This document shows, in pieces, positions 15,620 through 21,943 of a stretch of DNA of 23,765 nt. Origin of the DNA: JANQRV01 sp964533785 (GTDB lineage Bacteria > Bacteroidota > Bacteroidia > Chitinophagales > Saprospiraceae); assembly GCA_964533785.1 (NCBI GenBank), contig CAZHNG010000069.1, forward strand, positions 1-23,765, read 5' to 3'. The notes below the pieces were generated by a model. That model ran no database searches. It saw only the letters and a program-made list of their open reading frames with translations, and had not been told where the DNA came from. Position 1 is the first letter of the stretch; the number at the start of each line of letters is the position of its first letter. The translations under genes were made by a program, and so were the position numbers.

Positions 15620-18600
15620 ATGAAATTCTCTTTTCACTTTTATGTTTGCATCGCCGCCTTTTTGATCGGTATCAATACGGGTTACGGCCAAATGAAAAAA
15701 CACTTGATCGACCAGTACCGGCAACAATCGAACCACCTGATCAAGACAAAAAGAACCTACAAGATCAATACACTCTACAACGCTATCCCTCGCAAACCAC
15801 CAAACAACTTAAGCCCTTCTTACACTTACCAAAGTATTCCGCAATCCCAAATCCCAACTACTCAACCGCTTGTATTAAGAGCTGGTGATAACCAACTGCC
15901 GATCTTGATCAAAGGTAAGGTTAATACGGACAATTTTATCATGCCACGGGAAAGTACAGCTACTGAAACAAAAAGCTATGCTTATTTAGACGCCATAAAA
16001 GATATCCTACAAGTCGAACAGCCATTGAAAGAATTCAAGATCAGCAAGATCAATCGGGACCGAAAAGGATATCAGCACATTCGTTTTCAACAACGCTACA
16101 AAGGTTTAAAAGTCCACGGAGCAGAGATCATCCTTCATGAAAAAGGAGATGAGATCAGATTGATGAATGGCCACCCCTATCCTACCCCGAAACTGGAAAC
16201 CCTACAACCCGGTCTTTCTGAACAACAGGCCCTTGATCAAACTTTGCGGCACCTTGCTACCCAAACCAGTATTAAAAATTACGATCCTCAATTGAGCGCT
16301 CATCCGTTTTCCGAAACGGAACTTTTGATCTATCATCCCGAGCGTAATCCAACGGATGCCCGATTGGCCTGGAAAGTCAACATTACCCCCAACCTCTCCA
16401 GTCACTGGACTTATTTTATTGATGCCCATTCGGGAGAAATGCTCTCTTTTTATGATGAAGTATGTAAATTTTTCCACCCCATTGCCCTTGGTGAAAAGAA
16501 AGAGGTATCATCCCCGGGAAATAATAATCGCTCAAAAAATACTACCACGGCTTATTTTCAAGGCCCCGAAACCGGAAACGCTCCGGACTTGTCCGATGAA
16601 AATCGCCTCCTGAATATTTATGAAAATAACGGTCTGTATTTTTTATTGGATGTATCCAGGGCCATGTTCAATGCTTCCAGGTCAACTTTACCGGGCGATC
16701 CGGTAGGAGCCATCTGGACCATTGATGCTCAGAATACAGCTCCTCAAAACGATAATTTTGAAGCAATACAGATCATCAGCAACAATCCTGATGCCTGGGA
16801 TGACCGTTCCGGGGTTTCTGCCCACCATAACGCTGCAATAGCTTACGAATATTATTTGAATACCTTCGGCCGCAATTCCATTAATGGAGAAGGTGGCAAT
16901 ATTATTTCTCTGGTTAATGTAGCCGATGAAGACAGTACGGATATGGACAATGCCTTTTGGAACGGCATCGCGATGTTTTACGGCAACGGTAAACAAGCCT
17001 TTACTTCGCCGCTTGCCCGATCCTTGGATGTTGCCGGCCATGAAATGACCCACGGGGTTATTCAGGCCGAAGCCAACCTGGAATACATCGGTCAGTCCGG
17101 GGCACTCAACGAATCCTACGCCGATGTTTTTGGTGTCATGATCGATCGCGACGATTGGCAGTTGGGAGAGGATGTCGTGAATCGCAACATTTTCCGCTCC
17201 GGCGCCCTGCGCGATATGGAAAACCCTAACAACGAGGGCTCCAGGTTCGGCAACATCGGCTGGCAACCCGCTGACCTGGACGAATTTGTCAATTTACCTG
17301 AAACTCCGGAAGGTGATAACGGCGGCGTACATGTCAATAGCGGTATTCCCAACCGGGCCTTCTTTCTCATTGCCAGTACGATAGGTCGCGACCGGGCCGA
17401 GAAGATCTATTACCATGCACTACAAAATTACCTGGTGCGTTCTTCCCAATTTATCGATATGCGCATTGCGGCTCTCCAATCGGCTAACGACCTATATGGC
17501 CAGGCAGAAGTGGATGCCGTTGCCAATGCTTTCGATGCTGTGAAGATCTTCGCCGGTGAAGGAACGGATACACAAACCGAAATTGAAGAAAACCCTGGTG
17601 AGGAATTTATTTTGCATACCGATGCCGATAATAGTGTTTTGAAGATCGTTACCCCTGCTCAGAGCATAGTGGCCGACCCTCTGAGTGAAATTGGACCTTC
17701 CAATAAGCCCAGCATTACCGACGACGGCAGTATTATCGTCTACGTTGGGCAGGATAGTTCTTTGCAAGCTATTGTCATAAATTGGAGCCAAGGCAACTTT
17801 GAACAGTTTCCCCTCGACGATAGACCGATCTGGCGCAATGTAGCTATTTCAAAAGACGGTCAAAGGCTGGCGGCCCTCACTACTGATCTCGATAACCTGG
17901 TGTACATTTTCGACCTGACGGCCGATGAAGTAGAAGGCATTCCACTTGAATTGTACAATCCGACTACCGTGGAGGGCGTAGAAACCGGGGATGTCGTATT
18001 CGCCGATGTCATCGAATGGGATGCCCAAGGCGAATTCCTGATCTACGATGCTTTTAATGAAATACAGACCCTGGACGGAGGTATACAATATTGGGATATC
18101 GGCTTTTTACGCGCCTGGAACAATACCCAGAATACACTTGGTGATGGCTTGATCACTAAATTATTTACCGGTTTACCGGAAAATACGAGCGTGGGTAACC
18201 CAACTTTTGCTAAAAATGCTCCTTTTGTTGTAGCTTTTGATTTTGTAGCAGAAGATCTTTTTAATGGAACAACCTACTCGCTGGAAACTGCTAATATCGA
18301 AACGGGTGACGTTATTACCCTTTTCAATAATTCCGTTCTTAATTACCCCAACTTCTCAGTGGACGACGGTACCATTATCTTTGACGCCTTTACTACTCAA
18401 AATAATCGGGTAGTTGCGGCCTTGGACTTAGCGGATGACCGCATCAACCTGGACGGCGACGGAAATCCAAGAGCATTGATCGGAGATATCAACGGTGCCC
18501 GTTGGGGCGTATGGTTCGCCAACGGCCAGCGAGTGATCGTATCGAATGAAGCGGTACTCCTGGATCAGGAATCCATCCAGATTTACCCTAATCCTTTCAC

Positions 18601-18811
18601 GGATCATATTTCCATCGCCTACGAAAAAGCAGGGCAACAGCAGATCCAATTATTCCTGTACGACCTGATGGGTCGCATCCTCCAGCAACAAAATCTAAGG
18701 AATCCGATTGAAACGATCAACCTAGGTAATTTACCGCCCGGTTCCTACGTTCTGAAATTGATCAGCAGCGAAGGGGCTAGTCACAGCCAAAAGATTATAA
18801 AGATTGAATAG
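15620..18811 (+). CDS. M4 (thermolysin-family) metallopeptidase with beta-propeller and T9SS tail
   Basis: A 1063-residue secreted zinc protease. In order: signal peptide (1-23, ending GYG|Q); FTP/PepSY propeptide (about 110-285); M4 catalytic domain (about 305-645); a TolB/PD40-like beta-propeller region (about 660-975); and a T9SS type A sorting domain (about 985-1063, IYPNPFTDHISIAY). The zinc site is complete: HEMTH (H474, E475, H478) with the third ligand E498 in NESYAD. H571 in GGVHVNSGIPN is the transition-state histidine. The enzyme should be secreted as a zymogen and mature by propeptide removal. Ordinary thermolysin-like proteases end soon after the catalytic domain, so the ~320-residue propeller-like insertion is the odd feature. 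It is followed by a strong terminator. Confidence 0.93.
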   Translation: MKFSFHFYVCIAAFLIGINTGYGQMKKHLIDQYRQQSNHLIKTKRTYKINTLYNAIPRKPPNNLSPSYTYQSIPQSQIPTTQPLVLRAGDNQLPILIKGKVNTDNFIMPRESTATETKSYAYLDAIKDILQVEQPLKEFKISKINRDRKGYQHIRFQQRYKGLKVHGAEIILHEKGDEIRLMNGHPYPTPKLETLQPGLSEQQALDQTLRHLATQTSIKNYDPQLSAHPFSETELLIYHPERNPTDARLAWKVNITPNLSSHWTYFIDAHSGEMLSFYDEVCKFFHPIALGEKKEVSSPGNNNRSKNTTTAYFQGPETGNAPDLSDENRLLNIYENNGLYFLLDVSRAMFNASRSTLPGDPVGAIWTIDAQNTAPQNDNFEAIQIISNNPDAWDDRSGVSAHHNAAIAYEYYLNTFGRNSINGEGGNIISLVNVADEDSTDMDNAFWNGIAMFYGNGKQAFTSPLARSLDVAGHEMTHGVIQAEANLEYIGQSGALNESYADVFGVMIDRDDWQLGEDVVNRNIFRSGALRDMENPNNEGSRFGNIGWQPADLDEFVNLPETPEGDNGGVHVNSGIPNRAFFLIASTIGRDRAEKIYYHALQNYLVRSSQFIDMRIAALQSANDLYGQAEVDAVANAFDAVKIFAGEGTDTQTEIEENPGEEFILHTDADNSVLKIVTPAQSIVADPLSEIGPSNKPSITDDGSIIVYVGQDSSLQAIVINWSQGNFEQFPLDDRPIWRNVAISKDGQRLAALTTDLDNLVYIFDLTADEVEGIPLELYNPTTVEGVETGDVVFADVIEWDAQGEFLIYDAFNEIQTLDGGIQYWDIGFLRAWNNTQNTLGDGLITKLFTGLPENTSVGNPTFAKNAPFVVAFDFVAEDLFNGTTYSLETANIETGDVITLFNNSVLNYPNFSVDDGTIIFDAFTTQNNRVVAALDLADDRINLDGDGNPRALIGDINGARWGVWFANGQRVIVSNEAVLLDQESIQIYPNPFTDHISIAYEKAGQQQIQLFLYDLMGRILQQQNLRNPIETINLGNLPPGSYVLKLISSEGASHSQKIIKIE

Positions 18812-18814
18812 AAG

Positions 18815-18859
18815 ACCAAAATAAATCGAGCCTGTTTGGCAGGTTCGATTTATTTTGGT
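18815..18859 (+). terminator. Hairpin terminator of the M4 peptidase gene
   Basis: A 20-base left arm beginning ACCAAAATAAATCG (18815-18834) and a matching right arm (18840-18859) form a stem with one G-U wobble and a 5-nt loop TTTGG. It starts 3 bases after the stop codon. The right arm has the T-rich stretch TTTATTTTGG at its end. Confidence 0.75.
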
Positions 18860-18873
18860 ATATATCAGCAACT

Positions 18874-19614
18874 ATGAGATTCATTCAAATAACCGATCTA
18901 CACATTCCACCCGCGGGCGAAAAACCATACGATATCGATATCCGCGGTAACTTTCTGAAATTGCTCGACAAAGTAAAGGTGCACCAACCCACTTTCCTGG
19001 TAGTTTCCGGCGACCTTTGTTTTCGTGACGGGCAAGACGCCATTTACGAATGGATAAAAACCCAATTGGATGAAACCCAAATTCCCTATTTTTCTATCCC
19101 CGGCAACCACGATGACCCCGCCATGATGGCTCGTCACTTTTGTTCGAACGGCGCATTCCGGGAAGGGGCTATTTTTTTCGCGGAGTCTATACCCGGCTGC
19201 CCTCCCATGTTATTTTTGGATACTACGCCAGGGTTCCTTTCCAATCCGCAACTCAATTGGCTGGCCGAACAACTCGCAACTCTCAAGGACCAGACGCTGC
19301 TTTTATTCATCCACCACCCCGTCGTTGAAGCAGGAACGCCCTATATGGATATCAACCACAGCCTGAAAAACAAAGAAGCGGTCATAAAACTACTAACTGA
19401 TTATGGTCAAACAACTCATGTCTTTTCGGGCCATTTCCACGTCGACAAAACTGTCGTTTACCAAAATATCATTCAATATATCACCCCTTCCTGCTTTTTT
19501 CAAATCAGTCAATGGAACGAAAACTTTCAGGTGGATCACAAGCGGATCGGTTTCCGGGAAGTCAATATTGAAGAAAACAAGTTGTTGAGCACAGTGGTCT
19601 ATATCGATCGGTAG
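18874..19614 (+). CDS. CpdA-like cyclic-nucleotide/metallophosphoesterase
   Basis: A 246-residue cytosolic calcineurin-like phosphoesterase. All five motifs are present: DLH (D8, H10), GDL (D47), GNHD (N78, H79), HHP (H147, H148) and GHFH (H187, H189). The size and the order ITDLH ... VVSGDL ... IPGNHD ... FIHHP ... FSGHFH are those of the class III cyclic nucleotide phosphodiesterases such as CpdA. Activity on cAMP or another phosphodiester is possible but not shown. There is no signal peptide. It starts 14 bases after the preceding terminator. Its 3' end converges on the small tail-anchored gene. Confidence 0.85.
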   Translation: MRFIQITDLHIPPAGEKPYDIDIRGNFLKLLDKVKVHQPTFLVVSGDLCFRDGQDAIYEWIKTQLDETQIPYFSIPGNHDDPAMMARHFCSNGAFREGAIFFAESIPGCPPMLFLDTTPGFLSNPQLNWLAEQLATLKDQTLLLFIHHPVVEAGTPYMDINHSLKNKEAVIKLLTDYGQTTHVFSGHFHVDKTVVYQNIIQYITPSCFFQISQWNENFQVDHKRIGFREVNIEENKLLSTVVYIDR

Positions 19615-19617
19615 ACT

Positions 19618-19651
19618 GGAATTCCTGACTGTCTAAGGCAGGTTATTCCGG
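19618..19651 (+). repeat. 34-bp palindromic repeat, copy 1
   Basis: This begins GGAATTCCTGACTG and ends ATTCCGG, with TCTAAGGCA between. An inverted copy with 3 mismatches lies at 20572-20605. It lies 3 bases after the phosphodiesterase stop codon. Confidence 0.7.
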
Positions 19652-19668
19652 TTAAAATGCCTTAAGCG

Positions 19669-19703
19669 AAGGAGGAAGAAACTTTGAAGGCGCTTTCCTC
19701 CTT
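19669..19703. terminator. Bidirectional hairpin between convergent genes
   Basis: AAGGAGGAA (19669-19677) and TTCCTCCTT (19695-19703) form a 9-bp stem around a 17-nt loop. The plus strand continues TTCAAT. The second arm abuts the stop codon of the minus-strand gene, so it can end both transcripts. Confidence 0.55.
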
Positions 19704-19704
19704 T

Positions 19705-19941
19705 TCAATACACCACCCACAAAAACCCAATCAAAGCAATAAGCAGACAAACCGTTAATACCGCTAGAAACTCCATCTCTTCCTTCTTTCTCATTTTGGC
19801 ACGGCTGTTTCTCGATTTTCCCAACGCAAATTGCCTTACCGGTAAAGCCGTTATTTTCTTATTCCCGTAAGGTTTCCGAATGCCTTCCTGTAACCTCCGG
19901 TTATTTAGGGTAGCCACCCTACCGAAATCCATGAAGCCCAT
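19705..19941 (-). CDS. Small protein with C-terminal transmembrane helix
   Basis: A 78-residue protein of unknown function. The N-terminal half is basic (NNRRLQEGIRKPYGNKKITALPVRQ), followed by KSRNSRAKMRKKEEM and one hydrophobic helix at about 57-76 (FLAVLTVCLLIALIGFLW) near the very C-terminus: a tail-anchored arrangement with a positive cytoplasmic part. Coding is supported by a fully open frame, composition unlike a random shadow, the hairpin right at its stop codon and its place between two 3' ends. No homologous family comes to mind. It is bounded on the outside by the 34-bp repeat and is divergent from the small exported protein gene. Confidence 0.6.
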   Translation of the reverse strand: MGFMDFGRVATLNNRRLQEGIRKPYGNKKITALPVRQFALGKSRNSRAKMRKKEEMEFLAVLTVCLLIALIGFLWVVY

Positions 19942-20003
19942 GATGATTAAGTTTTTTGAGTTTCTATTAAAATTACCTGCAAAACTTCAATCACGCCACT
20001 AAC

Positions 20004-20061
20004 TTCGGTAAAACAGTACGAAGATTCGACAAAAACCAACCGGCTACCTTTTTTTACCGAA
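20004..20061. promoter_or_regulatory. Inverted repeat upstream of the small exported protein
   Basis: TTCGGTAAAA (20004-20013) and its exact complement TTTTACCGAA (20052-20061) are 38 bases apart in the divergent spacer between the two small genes, and the second arm ends 45 bases before the start codon at 20107. It could be a divided operator or a hairpin. TACCTTTT at 20045-20052 is close to a -7 box but lacks the G. Confidence 0.35.
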
Positions 20062-20106
20062 CTTTTCCATAGACCAACCTTTTTATCCATAAAGTCAAGT
20101 AAATCA

Positions 20107-20523
20107 ATGAAAAAATTCACATTACTAGTCGTTTTATTATTTGGAACAATTGCTTTGACCGCACAAAACACCCAAGTCAATAATTGCTGGGAAAATAAGC
20201 AATTCATGATACTAAGTGTTGACGAAGCTAATGAAGCATTATTGAAGATCGGCTCTAACGAAAGTCTGATCCGATTCTACATCGACGATGAGAATTACAT
20301 TTATTATGGAGAAAATGCTTACGGCAGGGATAATCTGGGCGACCTTTCTGAGCTACTTTGGCAGAGTGCGTTTAACCAGTCTGCTGAGTACAATATCAGT
20401 ATAGGTGTTGATGTAGAAGCAACTAATGCGCCTTTCGTAAAATTAGGATGTATGCTCAAAGAATTGGAACAAAAAGAAAAGGCTTCGATCGAAGAACCGA
20501 TTTACCTGTATTATTTTGAATAA
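20107..20523 (+). CDS. Small exported protein of unknown function
   Basis: A 138-residue protein with a clean type I signal peptide (MKKFTLLVVLLFGTIALTAQ, cleavage near residue 19). The mature part is acidic, with two cysteines (CWENKQF, KLGCMLKEL) that could form a disulfide in the periplasm. It has a Tyr/Glu-rich strand IDDENYIYYGENAY and ends IYLYYFE. No catalytic or binding motif is recognisable and no family comes to mind. No partner gene lies on the same strand. The segment that holds it and the small tail-anchored gene is bounded by inverted copies of the 34-bp repeat. Confidence 0.7.
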   Translation: MKKFTLLVVLLFGTIALTAQNTQVNNCWENKQFMILSVDEANEALLKIGSNESLIRFYIDDENYIYYGENAYGRDNLGDLSELLWQSAFNQSAEYNISIGVDVEATNAPFVKLGCMLKELEQKEKASIEEPIYLYYFE

Positions 20524-20530
20524 CCTGGTA

Positions 20531-20550
20531 GATCGGAATTCATTCCGATC
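20531..20550. terminator. Perfect 9-bp hairpin after the small exported protein gene
   Basis: GATCGGAAT-TC-ATTCCGATC forms a 9-bp stem 7 bases after the stop codon. The loop is only 2 bases by perfect pairing, 4 if one A-T pair opens. No T-run follows. Confidence 0.4.
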
Positions 20551-20571
20551 GAACACTCTCCCCTCATTTTC

Positions 20572-20605
20572 CCGGAATGACATGCCTTAGGCAGTCAGGA
20601 ATTCC
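20572..20605 (-). repeat. 34-bp palindromic repeat, copy 2 (inverted)
   Basis: Read on the minus strand, it starts GGAATTCCTGACTG and ends ATTCCGG, matching the copy at 19618-19651 at 31 of 34 positions. It lies 11 bases past the dinB stop, between convergent genes, just as copy 1 does. Its ends CCGGAAT and ATTCC are themselves complementary. Confidence 0.7.
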
Positions 20606-20616
20606 GGACTACTACG

Positions 20617-21690
20617 CTATTCAAAGTCAAACTCCAACTGGACCCCAACACCGCTAACCTCCTTTTCCAGATTAGAAACGGATATCCCCAATAACCGAAC
20701 ACTGGGCACTTCCTGATAATGCTGTTCCAAGAGCTGATACACTGCAGCCAGTAATTTATCGTAAGATTTGATTTCACTGGGATAAGTCTTACTACGCGTA
20801 TGGATCTTAAAATCCGGTGATTTCATCTTCAAAGTGATCGTACGACCATAATTATTTGTGCGTTCCATGTAGTTAAACACTTTATCACTGATTTGACCCA
20901 GTTTTCCTTTCATTCCCTCCATTGTATTGACGTTTTCACTAAACGTACGCTCTGCTCCGATGGACTTTCTAATGCGTTCCGGATTTACCGCCCTACGGTC
21001 ATCCGCCCGGACGATGCGGTAATAATGCCTGCCCGACTTTCCAAACAACCGGATCAACTCGATCTCTTCGTACCGCTTCAGATCTGCTCCTTTATAAATA
21101 CCGAGCCGGTTCATCTTCTCCGCCGTCACTTTCCCGATGCCGTGGAATTTCCTCACATCCAGTTCCTCCAAAAAGGGAATAGCCTCCTCCCGCGTGATCA
21201 CCTTAAACCCATTCGGCTTATTGATATCCGAAGCCACTTTCGCGATAAACTTATTAAAGGAAATACCCGCCGAAGCCGTCAATTGTGTAGTCTCGAAAAT
21301 ACGCTGTCGGATCTCCTCCGCGATCTGTACCGGATCTTCAAGGTGCTTTTTGTTTTCGGTGACATCGAGGTAAGCTTCGTCCAATGAAAGTGGCTCCACC
21401 AGATCCGTATAGTCAAAGAAGATTTCCCGAATCTGCTGGGAAGCCTCCTTATACGTATCAAAGCGCGACCGCACGAAAATGATCTGGGGACACAGCTTCA
21501 CCGCCTTAAATCCCGGCATGGCTGACCGCACTCCGTACTTCCGCGCCTCATAACTGGCCGAAGCCACCACTCCCCTCCTGCCACCTCCACCTACTGCTAC
21601 GGGCTTACCAGCCAGCTCGGGATTATCCCGCTGCTCTACGGAGGCAAAGAAAGCATCCATATCGATGTGTATGATCTTGCGGTCTTCCAA
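20617..21690 (-). CDS. dinB: DNA polymerase IV (Y-family)
   Basis: A 357-residue translesion polymerase. The catalytic acidic residues are D10 and M11-D12 in HIDMDAFF and D104-E105 in SLDEAY. The steric-gate position is F15, and the finger motif YEARKYGVRSAMP lies at 47-59. A helix-hairpin-helix thumb (RKFHGIGKVTAEKMNRLG) and a little-finger domain (about 235-345) follow. The C-terminus QLEFDFE fits the beta-clamp-binding pattern QL.F.F. It copies past damaged bases with low fidelity. Length and motif spacing match the family, and no truncation is seen. An SOS-type operator was not recognisable upstream. Confidence 0.97.
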   Translation of the reverse strand: MEDRKIIHIDMDAFFASVEQRDNPELAGKPVAVGGGGRRGVVASASYEARKYGVRSAMPGFKAVKLCPQIIFVRSRFDTYKEASQQIREIFFDYTDLVEPLSLDEAYLDVTENKKHLEDPVQIAEEIRQRIFETTQLTASAGISFNKFIAKVASDINKPNGFKVITREEAIPFLEELDVRKFHGIGKVTAEKMNRLGIYKGADLKRYEEIELIRLFGKSGRHYYRIVRADDRRAVNPERIRKSIGAERTFSENVNTMEGMKGKLGQISDKVFNYMERTNNYGRTITLKMKSPDFKIHTRSKTYPSEIKSYDKLLAAVYQLLEQHYQEVPSVRLLGISVSNLEKEVSGVGVQLEFDFE

Positions 21691-21814
21691 CGTGAATTAT
21701 GTGGCTTTTAATTTTTAAACAGCAAAATACGGGAAAGGATGCGATTTTGAAATGCTTGTAAGGCGGTTACTTTCTGTAACCCCTTTGCTTTTTATCGAAA
21801 CCTAATCCTGAATC

Positions 21815-21880
21815 TCACCGCAAAGGCCGCAAAGCTGCGCGAAGAAAATCCTTCGCGGTTCTTTGCGTTCTTCGTGGTGG
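21815..21880. repeat. CTTTGCG-type palindromic repeat, copy 2
   Basis: TCACCGCAAAGGCCGCAAAG (21815-21834) pairs imperfectly with CTTTGCGTTCTTCGTGGTGG (21861-21880), and the inner bases GCGCGAAG/CTTCGCG extend the stem. It is the same type of element as that at 1562-1666, with the order 'CACC-(A/G)C(A/G)AAG-..CGCAAAG' conserved. It lies upstream of dinB and downstream of the BNR gene. Confidence 0.65.
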
Positions 21881-21910
21881 GGAATTGGTCATTCTGCTAC
21901 CAACGGTAAT

Positions 21911-21939
21911 TAAGGAGGCTACCTGAAGTAGCTTCCTTA
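21911..21939 (-). terminator. Terminator hairpin of the BNR-repeat protein gene
   Basis: TAAGGAGGCTAC (21911-21922) and GTAGCTTCCTTA (21928-21939) form a 12-bp stem with one G-U wobble and a 5-nt loop, starting 4 bases past the stop codon on the minus strand. No long T-run follows. Confidence 0.6.
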
Positions 21940-21943
21940 AAAA

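Noticed and set aside
16688..17266. 192-codon minus-strand open frame
   Set aside because: Antisense to the M4 catalytic domain including HEMTH; a shadow.
19705..20523. The two small genes as a toxin-antitoxin pair
   Set aside because: They are divergent, one is exported with a signal peptide, and neither resembles a toxin or antitoxin family.
21691..21780. SOS/LexA operator upstream of dinB
   Set aside because: No symmetric operator-like sequence was recognisable; GCAAAATAC only loosely resembles a reversed -7 box.
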